Part shown: positions 1 through 7,403 of the stretch, piece after piece
How the letters are laid out: every line of letters starts with the position of its first letter
Numbering within the stretch: position 1 is the first letter of the stretch
Assembly: GCF_003864975.1 (NCBI RefSeq)
Contig: NZ_BHGL01000035.1
Location: forward strand, 22,728 to 73,173
Source of the DNA: Sulfuriferula thiophila
GTDB lineage: Bacteria; Pseudomonadota; Gammaproteobacteria; Burkholderiales; Sulfuriferulaceae
Direction of reading: 5' to 3'
Length of the DNA: 50,446 bases
Made by a program: the position numbers and the translations under genes
Notes under the pieces: generated by a model
The model's input: the letters and a program-made list of their open reading frames with translations, nothing else
Told to the model about the DNA's origin: nothing
Database searches by the model: none

Positions 1-190
1 CGGGGCTACCTGACATCCGCCGGTAACATAACCTAGTATTTACCTCCCATTATCCCGCTCCTGCGAAACTGATATGCTGAATTTCGGTCATGTTCAGCTT
101 GAGCAGACTGCACGCTGAGTACAGATCGTAAACGCCTCCCCGCCTGGTGTGAGGACATACATCACATTTAATAATATTCAAGGATAAATT

Positions 191-1198
191 ATGCGATTAA
201 ACAAGCTGCTTGCTGCATCACTGGTTTCCGTATTTTGCATGAGCATCAACACCGGCACTGCCATCGCAGCCGATGCTGAGAGCCCAGTTGCCAAAAAGCT
301 CGAGATAATTCCAGCAAATAAGGATGATGATCTTCGCGTATTTTATCCTGACGGTAAAATTATCAAGGGTGAAGCCGCGCTGGAACTGATGCAGGCGGGC
401 AAACCAGGCTTGAACATCTGGCTGGCTGGTAACCAGTTCTTTGCCATGGAAGATGTCATTCACGCTTTCCAGAAATCACACAAGGATATCGTAGGCGTAA
501 TCACCATGCCTCCCGGCAAGGTAAAAGACGCTGTTCTCAAGGGTGGCTGGACTTACAAAGACAAAGATTACGCCATGACACCAGATGTGTTCGGCATGGT
601 GGACATGGGTTCGGTGAAGAAACTCAAGGAAGCCGGCAAGGGCCAGAATTATGTGACCTATATGCACAATCAACTGGTACTGATGGTCGCCGAAGGCAAC
701 CCGAAAAACATCAAAGGCATCGCCGATCTTGGCCGGCCTGAACTGCAGGTCATGCTGCCTAATCCGGTCACTGAAGGCATCATGAAGTTCTACGCCAAGA
801 AAGTGCTGGAGAACAACGGGCTGTGGGATAAGCTTTCCACCGGCAAAGAGTGTCAATCCTGCTACGGCGCTGCCAACGTATACTTTACCTCTGTTCACCA
901 CCGCGAAATTCCGGAAGGCATCAAGGCAGGCAAAGTGGATGTCGGCATCGTCTGGGCCACAGAGTATAAGAATGCACTGAAAGAAGGCCTCAAAGTAGAC
1001 GTGGTCAACTTGCCGGAAAAAGACAGCATGAAAAATGAGGTCAATTACATTGCAGGCAATGTACCCGGTGCAGCGCATGAAAAAGCCGCACAAGCTTACC
1101 TGACTTTCCTGGGTAGCCCGGCTGGTCAGGCTGCATACACCGGCCACGGATTCATCCAGGCTTCCAAAGATGAATTGACCATCCGCCCGGTTCAATAA
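191..1198 (+). CDS. Periplasmic solute-binding protein (type II periplasmic-binding fold, ModA/SfuA-like)
   Basis: The 335-residue protein starts with a Sec signal peptide (basic MRLNK, hydrophobic core, cleavage near AIA-ADA at about residue 27). The mature part has the look of an extracellular solute-binding protein: a WLAGNQFF strand near residue 78, a VGIVWATEY hinge-type segment, and a C-terminal AYLTFLGSPAGQAAY helix typical of molybdate, sulfate and iron binding proteins. It carries a CQSC pair (about residue 220), unusual for ModA-type proteins and possibly a disulfide or metal site. An AAGGA ribosome-binding site precedes the ATG. No ABC permease or ATPase lies beside it here, so the ligand cannot be assigned; a partner may lie left of the window. 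Family assignment is fairly sure, substrate is not. Confidence 0.75.
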   Translation: MRLNKLLAASLVSVFCMSINTGTAIAADAESPVAKKLEIIPANKDDDLRVFYPDGKIIKGEAALELMQAGKPGLNIWLAGNQFFAMEDVIHAFQKSHKDIVGVITMPPGKVKDAVLKGGWTYKDKDYAMTPDVFGMVDMGSVKKLKEAGKGQNYVTYMHNQLVLMVAEGNPKNIKGIADLGRPELQVMLPNPVTEGIMKFYAKKVLENNGLWDKLSTGKECQSCYGAANVYFTSVHHREIPEGIKAGKVDVGIVWATEYKNALKEGLKVDVVNLPEKDSMKNEVNYIAGNVPGAAHEKAAQAYLTFLGSPAGQAAYTGHGFIQASKDELTIRPVQ

Positions 1199-1217
1199 CA
1201 ATTAGCAATCTCCACCC

Positions 1218-1245
1218 GGGAAACGGCATGCGCTTGCCGTTTCCC
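1218..1245. terminator. Hairpin after the solute-binding protein gene
   Basis: A perfect 11-bp inverted repeat, GGGAAACGGCA and TGCCGTTTCCC, has a 6-base loop and lies 20 bases behind the stop codon. No U-tract follows, so it may be a transcript-end stabiliser rather than a strong intrinsic terminator. Confidence 0.6.
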
Positions 1246-1485
1246 ATACCTAAGGCTTACCCCGTCTTAAGTTTAACCGCATCCTCTTCCGCAACACCAT
1301 CCCACTGCTGTAGCTGACTGTCGTATGTGCATGTGAACATTATTCCCGACAGCTCATTTGTAAACAATTGCAAACACATCAATATGTTGGATACCCATAC
1401 CACCGCCAAATACAATATTGTGGCTATACTGCAATGGTTGATGCTGTGCCTGATTTTTTCTAAAACGATGTTTTCTGGAGGATGT

Positions 1486-2076
1486 ATGAAACGAATTTAT
1501 TTGTTGATTGTAATGTTGCTGACCGCTACGCAATTTGCCTTTGCTGCTGTGAATTTGAACACCGCAACACAAGCCGAACTGGAAACCGTCAAAGGCATAG
1601 GCCCGGTCAAGGCAAAAATGATTATTGATGATCGCGCTAAAAATGGCCCATTCAAGAGCCTTGAGGATCTGGATCGCGTTAAAGGCTTCGGCATGAAATC
1701 TGTCGATAAACTACGTGGTGAAGTCAGTGTAACGGGTGCTACACGCATTGCTCCGGCGGCCGCTCAGACCACAGCAAAACCGGCCACCCAACCAGCTCCA
1801 GCGGTTAAAACTACTCCTGCCAAAGCATTACCGGCACCTGCTGCAGCGACACCAGCTGCTGCAACACCGGTAACTGCACCAGCACCTGCTGACAAAGCAC
1901 TTACCAAAAAAGAAGCTAAAGCAGCGGCCAAGGCTGCCAAGCAGACCGATGCAGCAACCGCTTCGCCAGCAGCAACTCCTGCACCAGAAGATAAAAAACT
2001 GAGCAAGAAAGAAGCCAAAGCAGCGGCTAAAGCTGCCAAGCAGGCTGATAAGCCAGTCCCGGCGACAGTGCATTAA
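1486..2076 (+). CDS. Exported ComEA-like helix-hairpin-helix protein with Ala/Pro/Lys-rich tail
   Basis: The start at 1486 is preferred to the upstream in-frame ATG at 1327 because GGAGG sits just before it and it gives a clean signal peptide (MKRIYLLIVML... ending AFA). The 196-residue product has a ComEA-type helix-hairpin-helix pair at about residues 22-85: VNLNTATQAELETVKGIG, then GPFKSLEDLDRVKGFG. ComEA proteins bind double-stranded DNA in the periplasm during natural transformation, and many short exported proteobacterial homologues share only this domain. The C-terminal half is low-complexity Ala/Pro, with two copies of a Lys/Ala block (KKEAKAAAKAAKQ). That tail is positively charged and could add nonspecific DNA or cell-wall contacts, which is inference. 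No other competence genes are nearby. Confidence 0.8.
   Translation: MKRIYLLIVMLLTATQFAFAAVNLNTATQAELETVKGIGPVKAKMIIDDRAKNGPFKSLEDLDRVKGFGMKSVDKLRGEVSVTGATRIAPAAAQTTAKPATQPAPAVKTTPAKALPAPAAATPAAATPVTAPAPADKALTKKEAKAAAKAAKQTDAATASPAATPAPEDKKLSKKEAKAAAKAAKQADKPVPATVH
1891..2043 (+). repeat. Two 54-bp copies encoding the KKEAKAAAKAAKQ block
   Basis: Positions 1891-1944 and 1990-2043 encode nearly the same 18-residue block, DKALTKKEAKAAAKAAKQ and DKKLSKKEAKAAAKAAKQ. A 45-base Ala/Pro spacer separates them. The copies differ mostly at synonymous or conservative positions, consistent with an internal duplication under selection for the peptide. Confidence 0.85.
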
Positions 2077-2092
2077 TACTTATCTCGGCCTG

Positions 2093-2110
2093 GCCTCGTC
2101 ATAACGAGGC
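2093..2110. terminator. Small hairpin between the ComEA-like and YidB-like genes
   Basis: GCCTCGT, a CATA loop and ACGAGGC form a 7-bp stem 17 bases after the stop. There is no U-tract, so termination strength is uncertain. Confidence 0.4.
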
Positions 2111-2147
2111 TGGCTGTATACAGTCCATTTATTTTTCGAGGTAAATT

Positions 2148-2561
2148 ATGAGCTTCTTTGACGATGCACTAAATCTGGTAAAGAACCAGGTAAGCGACGA
2201 ATCCGGTACTCAGAGCGGTGTAATAGGTGCAATAGGTGAATTACTTAACAACTCCGAGACGGGCGGCCTGGCTGGCCTGGTCAGCAAATTACAGCAAGGT
2301 GGATTAGGTGAGGCGGTGAATTCCTGGGTAGGCACAGGAAATAATCAATCGGTCACTGCGTCTGCTTTGCAAGCTGCATTGGGTAGCGAAACTGTACAGG
2401 CACTCGCCAGCAAAGTTGGAATTTCACCAGAGATGCTGTCCACTGGTCTGGCCCAGATGCTGCCTAACGCAGTCGACCAACTGACCCCGAACGGTGAAGT
2501 ACCTAGCGGGGATCTGTTATCGCAAGGTATGTCTATGCTGCAAAGCAAATTATTCGGATAA
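2148..2561 (+). CDS. YidB-like DUF937 family protein
   Basis: This 137-residue protein has no signal peptide or membrane segment. It matches the YidB/DUF937 family by its glycine-rich N-terminal region, its ETVQALASKVGIS helix, and the diagnostic LPNAVDQLTPNGEVP stretch near residues 105-120. The family is widespread in proteobacteria and has no established biochemical function. A GAGG ribosome-binding site precedes the ATG. The gene ends ahead of a good intrinsic terminator and behind a small hairpin, so it is probably monocistronic. Confidence 0.8.
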   Translation: MSFFDDALNLVKNQVSDESGTQSGVIGAIGELLNNSETGGLAGLVSKLQQGGLGEAVNSWVGTGNNQSVTASALQAALGSETVQALASKVGISPEMLSTGLAQMLPNAVDQLTPNGEVPSGDLLSQGMSMLQSKLFG

Positions 2562-2631
2562 ATTCAAATTTGCTAGCGCAAGTAAAATTGTGCATTGAAT
2601 TTTATCTGCACGTAATTCTGACTTGCAGTAT

Positions 2632-2667
2632 ACGGAGTCGGGACTTTTCCCCGGCTCCGTTTTTTTT
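2632..2667 (+). terminator. Intrinsic terminator of the YidB-like gene
   Basis: ACGGAGTCGGG pairs with CCCGGCTCCGT (one G-U wobble) around a short loop. Eight T residues follow, the classic Rho-independent form. Confidence 0.9.
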
Positions 2668-2747
2668 CCAAAAAAATCCGTCATGAATTTGTATTTGCAC
2701 TATCCTGTCGCTATCCTTTGCAACATTAACAAATTAACCACATTACC

Positions 2748-3503
2748 ATGCCGCTTTTAACGACTAAACAGGTCATCATCCGCATCGCTGGGATCATTGC
2801 AGCCGTGGAATTCATGGTCATGCTCATGTTGGACCTGGTGCCCTCCGGCATGAGCACTTATTCCGAAGCAATTCTGGACGATATTTTATTGATCCTGTTT
2901 TCTACCCCGCTGATCTATCTCTGGGTTGTTCGACCTTTTGTGAATGCACGTGACGAAGCCCTCGCTCAAATCAGCAATCTAGCATTTACCGATGCATTAA
3001 CGCAATTAGCCAATCGACGCCATCTCGTGCATCATCTGCAGGGACTGATCGCCAGTTGCGTCAGACATAAAACGTATGGCGCACTACTGGCCATTGACCT
3101 GGACGGGTTCAAACATATCAACGATCTACATGGCCATGATGCCGGTGATGCTGTGCTGATCGAAATTGCCCAGCGCTTCCGCTCGGCTATCCGTATCGAA
3201 GATATGGCAGGTCGTATGGGGGGTGACGAATTTCTGGTTATGATCAATCACCTCAACGCTGATCAAGCCACTGCACGCAAACAGGCTTTACATATCGCCG
3301 AAAAACTCATCAGCCTGGCAAACATTCCTTTTGATTATGATGGCAAAACCTTGCTCATAGGTGCCAGCGTGGGCATTTTCCTGTTAGGGGACGAGAGCCT
3401 GGAAGTTGATGTCGCCATTAGCAATGCAGATGCCGCTATGTATCACGCCAAGAAGTCCGGCAAAGGACGTGCTGCCTTTTCAACGGAAACAGTTCACGGT
3501 TAA
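2748..3503 (+). CDS. Membrane-anchored diguanylate cyclase (GGDEF)
   Basis: This 251-residue protein has two N-terminal membrane helices (about residues 8-30 and 43-62), followed directly by a GGDEF domain from about residue 78 to the end. The active-site loop is canonical (GGDEF at 158-162). An inhibitory I-site RIED lies exactly five residues upstream (149-152), so it should make cyclic di-GMP from GTP and be feedback inhibited. Such minimal two-helix anchors lack a recognisable sensor. No strong ribosome-binding site is visible before the ATG. The gene stands alone between a terminator and palindromic intergenic DNA. Confidence 0.9.
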   Translation: MPLLTTKQVIIRIAGIIAAVEFMVMLMLDLVPSGMSTYSEAILDDILLILFSTPLIYLWVVRPFVNARDEALAQISNLAFTDALTQLANRRHLVHHLQGLIASCVRHKTYGALLAIDLDGFKHINDLHGHDAGDAVLIEIAQRFRSAIRIEDMAGRMGGDEFLVMINHLNADQATARKQALHIAEKLISLANIPFDYDGKTLLIGASVGIFLLGDESLEVDVAISNADAAMYHAKKSGKGRAAFSTETVHG

Positions 3504-3528
3504 AACACTCAGTCTTGTAAATACCTGG

Positions 3529-3558
3529 CGGCAAATCACGCGAGCTTGTGATTTACCG
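3529..3558. terminator. Hairpin downstream of the diguanylate cyclase gene
   Basis: CGG-C-AAATCAC and GTGATTT-A-CCG form a stem with one internal mismatch and an 8-base loop, 25 bases after the stop. No U-tract follows. Confidence 0.45.
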
Positions 3559-3576
3559 ACTGCGGTCTATACTGAA

Positions 3577-3597
3577 ACTGGAATTTCAAATTCCGGT
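3577..3597. repeat. 21-bp palindrome of unknown role
   Basis: ACTGGAATTT and AAATTCCGGT flank a single central C, with one wobble position. It lies 94 bases before the start of the small exported protein gene. It could be an operator for a dimeric regulator or part of a second hairpin. Confidence 0.45.
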
Positions 3598-3690
3598 CTT
3601 CTGAAATTAACAGACTTGCCAATACAGTTTCACGTATGAACTAACCAAGCAGCTCTGTTATCAATATCCATTGATGAAAGGACTCGCACC

Positions 3691-4119
3691 ATGAAACTGC
3701 AAAACTCCCTGCTACTGGCAAGCGCATTACTCATAGCGATGCCGCTGGCCTATGCTGACAGCAACTCATGCAGCTACGTAAACGGCGGCATCGGCGAAGG
3801 CGATCAGGCCATGATGCTGCGCATTGCCAAAGAATTTCCGTTACGCATTGAGCTCTCCGAAGGAAAACGCGGCTCATTCCTCGCTGATATCCCGGTAACG
3901 GTTACCGATTCACATGACAAAGTAGTGTTGAATCTGGCCAATGTCGGCCCGATACTGTTAGTGCGCCTGCCCAAAGGCAACTACACGGTCAAAGCCATAT
4001 CCAACGGCGTAGCCCAGTCCGCCAAGGTTACCCTGGATGGCAAACACACCAAGCGCGTAGTGTTGCACTGGGATCGCGAACCTTCACCGAGTGAACCAGT
4101 ACGGGAAAAAGGCGAGTAA
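3691..4119 (+). CDS. Small exported protein with a carboxypeptidase-regulatory-like beta-sandwich
   Basis: This 142-residue protein starts with a signal peptide (MKLQNSLLLASALLIAMPLAYA). The mature part opens with a Cys- and Gly-containing stretch (CSYVNGGIGEGDQ) and continues as a predicted small beta-sandwich. The pattern PVTVTD ... VGPILLVRLPKGNYTVKAI resembles carboxypeptidase regulatory-like domains and other periplasmic modules of unknown ligand. The C-terminus is charged. An AAAGGA ribosome-binding site precedes the ATG. No function can be assigned, and no neighbour forms an obvious operon with it. Confidence 0.65.
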   Translation: MKLQNSLLLASALLIAMPLAYADSNSCSYVNGGIGEGDQAMMLRIAKEFPLRIELSEGKRGSFLADIPVTVTDSHDKVVLNLANVGPILLVRLPKGNYTVKAISNGVAQSAKVTLDGKHTKRVVLHWDREPSPSEPVREKGE

Positions 4120-4135
4120 TCAGCAAAGCCCATCA

Positions 4136-4237
4136 TTATTGTTGATTAGCTGAATTGATCTGTTCGACACCGTTTGCCACTTCCTCAATGGTGTTTGGCA
4201 AACGCGTGGCCAGCCCGGCCAAAAAATCGTCACGAGA
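4136..4237 (-). pseudogene. Possible C-terminal gene remnant, family unknown
   Basis: One minus-strand frame of 33 codons reads like natural protein (FLAGLATRLPNTIEEVANG, then VEQINSANQQ and a stop), but it begins right behind a stop codon and contains no start codon. It occupies otherwise unassigned DNA between the small exported protein gene and the yqjD-like gene. It may be the tail of a deleted gene. The length is short, so chance is not excluded. Confidence 0.3.
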
Positions 4238-4327
4238 TCACATTAGCACACCCGACAAAATCACCTTGATACTCGGGAAAATCTGACTATGCTTAAACTG
4301 TATCCATAAATTACCAAGGAGTTAGAA

Positions 4328-4663
4328 ATGTATGCTGACATAAGCGCTACCGAAGACGCAGATAATGCCACACCAAAAGAACAGCTCATGGAAGACTTGC
4401 GCGCTGTCGTAACAGATGCAGAAGCCTTGTTACACGCCACAGCCAGCCAGAGTGGCGAAGGGGTTGCTTCTGCCCGGGCACGCATCAAGGAAAGCCTGTA
4501 CACCGCCAAAGAACGCCTGGCCACAGCTGAAGCAGCACTGGTAGAGCGTACCCGCCAAGCAGCCAGAGTCACCAATGAATACGTGCACGAAAACCCATGG
4601 AAGGCCGTTGGGATTGGCACCTGCGTGGGGGTTATCATCGGCATGCTGATCGCACGACGCTAA
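4328..4663 (+). CDS. YqjD/ElaB/DUF883 family membrane-anchored protein
   Basis: This 111-residue protein has a long amphipathic helical region (residues 10-85) and a single C-terminal membrane segment (about 91-108) with the family signature VHENPWKAVGIGTCVGVIIG. E. coli YqjD, ElaB and YgaM are tail-anchored inner-membrane proteins that bind ribosomes in stationary phase. The same role is plausible but untested here. AAGGAG precedes the ATG. The next gene starts 3 bases after the stop, so the trio 4328-5379 is an operon like E. coli yqjDEK. Confidence 0.85.
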   Translation: MYADISATEDADNATPKEQLMEDLRAVVTDAEALLHATASQSGEGVASARARIKESLYTAKERLATAEAALVERTRQAARVTNEYVHENPWKAVGIGTCVGVIIGMLIARR

Positions 4664-4666
4664 TCA

Positions 4667-5047
4667 ATGGCCGAAGCTGCTTCCGGACTCATGGAATCGC
4701 TGAAACGACTGGTGCACACGTTAGTGTCCATCGGTCAGACCCGGCTTGAGCTATTATCTAACGAACTGGAAGAAGAACGCTTTCGCATCTCACGCATACT
4801 GGTGGTTGGCGTGATTACCTTATTTTTCTTCGGTCTGGCAATTCTGCTGGCGACCCTGTTTGTGGTGGTGCTGTTCTGGGACAGCCACCGTCTAATGGCA
4901 ATCGGCGGACTTGCTATTGTATTTATGGTTGGCGGATTGCTGTCACTGAATACTTTCCGTACTTTGTGCCGGGAGAGGCCGAAACTGTTTGCTGCCAGCC
5001 TGGCCGAATTAAACAAAGACCGCGAACAGTTGTCATCCCGCTCATGA
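4667..5047 (+). CDS. YqjE-like DUF1469 (phage-holin-family fold) membrane protein
   Basis: This 126-residue protein has an N-terminal amphipathic helix (SGLMESLKRLVHTLV), two membrane helices (about residues 43-72 and 77-98) and a charged C-terminus. This is the pattern of DUF1469/YqjE, which databases group with a phage holin superfamily although the chromosomal members are not phage lysis genes. It is the middle gene of the yqjDEK-like operon: 3 bases follow the stop of the first gene and ATGA overlaps the third. Its function in the operon is not established. Confidence 0.85.
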   Translation: MAEAASGLMESLKRLVHTLVSIGQTRLELLSNELEEERFRISRILVVGVITLFFFGLAILLATLFVVVLFWDSHRLMAIGGLAIVFMVGGLLSLNTFRTLCRERPKLFAASLAELNKDREQLSSRS

Positions 5048-5379
5048 AACGCCACCTGACAGACATTACCAACCGCCGCCAGGCGCTACTGGCAAAAATA
5101 GATGATCAGCGCATGGAACTGGCTGCGCGCTCACGGCAGTGGCAAAAGCCACTGGCAGCAGCAGATCTCGGCTTGAAAGCGGTACGCTATATTCGCGCCC
5201 ATCCGGGATGGGTGATAGGCAGCGTCACTCTGCTGCTGGTGTGGCGTCGCAAAGGGCTGTTTCATTTTGCCCAAATGAGCTGGCGTAACTACCCGGTGCT
5301 GCTTTCCTACGGCTTAAAACTGCTGCCATTACTCAGACTGGCATCTCGCAAGCCTGATCATTCCGTGCACAGTGATTGA
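5044..5379 (+). CDS. YqjK-like protein
   Basis: I chose the ATG at 5044 because it overlaps the stop of the preceding gene as ATGA. An open frame reaches further upstream inside that gene but has no role. The 111-residue product is basic, with an N-terminal heptad-like helix (ITNRRQALLAKIDDQRMEL) matching the YqjK family, and a weakly hydrophobic central segment (PGWVIGSVTLLLVW, about residues 55-68). The C-terminus abuts the polX-like remnant on the other strand, so its last codons may have been redefined by the deletion there. Confidence 0.7.
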   Translation: MKRHLTDITNRRQALLAKIDDQRMELAARSRQWQKPLAAADLGLKAVRYIRAHPGWVIGSVTLLLVWRRKGLFHFAQMSWRNYPVLLSYGLKLLPLLRLASRKPDHSVHSD

Positions 5380-5459
5380 ACAACCTTAGCGTCCTGTATT
5401 TCCAGCAGATCCGCAATCTCGTCAAAGATTGCAGCTATCTCTGTGTTATGGTCAGGCAT
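5358..5459 (-). pseudogene. Truncated 5' end of a polX (PHP/HHH DNA polymerase X) gene
   Basis: On the minus strand an ATG at 5459 is preceded by an AGGGGAA ribosome-binding site. It encodes MPDHNTEIAAIFDEIADLL followed by EIQDA, which closely resembles the N-terminus of proteobacterial PolX proteins (M-P-x-H-N-x-x-I-A-x-I-F-x-x-I-A-D-L-L-E-I). After about 24 codons the similarity stops, and the frame ends after 33 codons inside the 3' end of the yqjK-like gene. The remaining 540 or so codons expected for PolX are absent. It lies 23 bases behind the DksA/TraR gene on the same strand, so the intact ancestor was probably an operon dksA-polX that lost polX by deletion. Confidence 0.7.
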
Positions 5460-5482
5460 AATTCCCCTTTCATCTGCTCCCT

Positions 5483-5878
5483 TCAGAGCGTAGGTGTATT
5501 TTCACTGGCATAGGCTTTTTCATGCTGCTGCTGACAGCGCATGCAGCGCTTGGCGGTGGGATAGGCCATCAAGCGCTCAAATGCAATGGGGTCACCGCAA
5601 TCCAAACACACCCCAAACACCTTATTCTGAATACGCAGCCGGGCTGCCTCGATATCGCGCAGTTCATGAATTTGCCGATCTATCATCGCCACATTCAAAT
5701 CTGCCAACACATCGCCCATGAAGGCATCGCCACTGTCCGTGGGTACATTGCCCACCAGTTCAATGTACTGCTGCCCCGAGTTCTCCAGCTCATCACGCAC
5801 TTGTTCGAGCAATGCCTGATAACGCTGATTCATGACCTGAACCAACTGCGCTTGCTGTGTCTGCGATAAATGATTCAT
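5483..5878 (-). CDS. DksA/TraR family zinc-finger protein
   Basis: This 131-residue protein has an N-terminal coiled coil of about 85 residues and a C-terminal four-cysteine zinc finger: CLDC at 91-94 and CMRC at 112-115, with the DksA/TraR spacing and the GVCLDCGDPI signature. Family members enter the RNA polymerase secondary channel or act as ppGpp-linked regulators. Full-length DksA is about 150 residues and has an acidic DxxDxA coiled-coil tip. That tip is not evident here, so this is a paralogue rather than the housekeeping dksA. AGGAGG precedes the ATG. A polX-like remnant follows 23 bases downstream. Confidence 0.85.
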   Translation of the reverse strand: MNHLSQTQQAQLVQVMNQRYQALLEQVRDELENSGQQYIELVGNVPTDSGDAFMGDVLADLNVAMIDRQIHELRDIEAARLRIQNKVFGVCLDCGDPIAFERLMAYPTAKRCMRCQQQHEKAYASENTPTL

Positions 5879-6052
5879 GTCGCCTCCTATCCATCAATTA
5901 TGGTTTCAGCGCATGCAAAATTGCGCTATTACCCAATTCATTATAGTCAATGTCTGCAACAGCATCAGGTCGACTTATACGAAGATATTCAGCCGCATGC
6001 GGGTGTGGTATAAAGCAGCACCAGTCAGTCCTGCAATCGACATACGTCTTCT

Positions 6053-7249
6053 ATGCCCCATCGCAAACATCACCGCACTACACTCGCCATGCTTCTGGCA
6101 GGCCTTTCGACATTAGGGCCGTTTTCCATCGACACCTACATGCCGTCGTTTCCTGCAATACAGGCCAGCCTGCATGCGTCGCCCTTGCAGGTGCAGCAGA
6201 CGTTGAGCGTGTATTTGTTCTGCTTTGCGATCATGATGCTGTTCCATGGCTCATTTTCGGATTCATTCGGGCGGCGCCCGATTATTCTGGGCTCGCTGGT
6301 AGCATTCGTACTGACGTCTATCGCCTGCGTCTTTGCCAATGACATTAACACGCTCATTGTGCTGCGCGGTGCACAGGGCCTGTCTGCCGGTGCCGGTCTG
6401 ATCGTAGGGAGGGCGATTATCCGCGACCTGTATGCCGGCGCGGAAGCGCAGCGCCTGATGTCGCAGATCACCATGATGTTCGCAATCTCCCCCGCTATCG
6501 CGCCGATTATTGGCGGCTGGCTGCACCTGATGTTCGGCTGGCATTCCGTATTTGTATTCATGGCCATACTGGGCCTGCTCCTGCTGGCGCTGAGCTGGCG
6601 TTACCTGCCGGAAACCCATCCGCTGGCCGGGCGCAATCCGTTTTCATTCAAACCTTTGGTGCGTAACTATCACCAGGTTGCCAGCCATCCGCATTTTCTG
6701 GTGCTGGCGGGTACGATTGCGCTGCACTTTGCCGGATTCTTCCTCTATATCGCGTCAGCACCGGTGTTCGTGCTGCAGACCTTGCATTTGCACGAAGATC
6801 AATTTGCCTGGCTGTTCATCCCCACCATCACGGGTGTGATGATAGGCGCATATCTGTCCGGACGTGTCGCTGGCCGGATTAGCCCACAGCAGACAGTCAA
6901 GTATGCCTATGTGCTGTTGCTCAGCGCCGCGGCCATCAATCTTGGCTATAACAGTTTCTTCACGCCGAGCTGGCCCTGGGCGGTGTTGCCTATCGCCTTG
7001 TACGGCACGGGTATGGCGCTGGCCATGCCCAGCATCACCCTGCTCGCACTCGACCTGTTCCCGCAGCATCGCGGCCTGGTGTCATCGATGCAGGGTTTTG
7101 TGCAAACCATGCTCAATGCCCTGGTCGCCGGCATCGTTTCCCCCATGCTGTCATTCTCGCCGATTTATCTGGCAGTGGGGATGATAGGATTTCTGCTACT
7201 GGGACGACTCACCTGGGCAATGTACTGCAGAGTAGAAGCCGTTCAATAA
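6053..7249 (+). CDS. Bcr/CflA family drug-resistance MFS transporter
   Basis: The 398-residue protein is highly hydrophobic, with about 12 membrane helices. It has the MFS motif A variant GSFSDSFGRRPIILGS between helices 2 and 3, the drug-proton antiporter start LLAGLSTLGPFSIDTYMPSFP, and the LRGAQGLSAGAGLIVGRAIIRDL segment typical of Bcr/CflA exporters. These pump out bicyclomycin, chloramphenicol-like or sulfonamide drugs, or natural amphipathic metabolites, in exchange for protons. No clear ribosome-binding site is seen at this ATG. It is a single gene, and the true substrate is unknown. Confidence 0.9.
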   Translation: MPHRKHHRTTLAMLLAGLSTLGPFSIDTYMPSFPAIQASLHASPLQVQQTLSVYLFCFAIMMLFHGSFSDSFGRRPIILGSLVAFVLTSIACVFANDINTLIVLRGAQGLSAGAGLIVGRAIIRDLYAGAEAQRLMSQITMMFAISPAIAPIIGGWLHLMFGWHSVFVFMAILGLLLLALSWRYLPETHPLAGRNPFSFKPLVRNYHQVASHPHFLVLAGTIALHFAGFFLYIASAPVFVLQTLHLHEDQFAWLFIPTITGVMIGAYLSGRVAGRISPQQTVKYAYVLLLSAAAINLGYNSFFTPSWPWAVLPIALYGTGMALAMPSITLLALDLFPQHRGLVSSMQGFVQTMLNALVAGIVSPMLSFSPIYLAVGMIGFLLLGRLTWAMYCRVEAVQ

Positions 7250-7403
7250 CCCAGCGGCATACCGCTTGTTAAAATTGCAAACCCATACTTTGAAATGACA
7301 CGGCTTTACCATTCTGTTCAACATTTTGATTCATAAAAGATTGTTCTATATTGAAAATCGGCTTATTCCGTATTTCAACTTTATCAATCCCAAGGAGCTC
7401 AAA

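Noticed and set aside
476-1201. 241-codon minus-strand frame opposite the solute-binding protein
   Set aside because: The plus-strand gene has a signal peptide, a ribosome-binding site and family features. The minus frame has none.
1327-1485. Upstream in-frame start for the ComEA-like gene
   Set aside because: It would bury the signal peptide behind 53 residues, and the 1486 ATG has GGAGG in front.
5494-5869. Plus-strand frames opposite the dksA-like gene
   Set aside because: The zinc-finger protein on the minus strand is clear. The opposite frames have no family resemblance.
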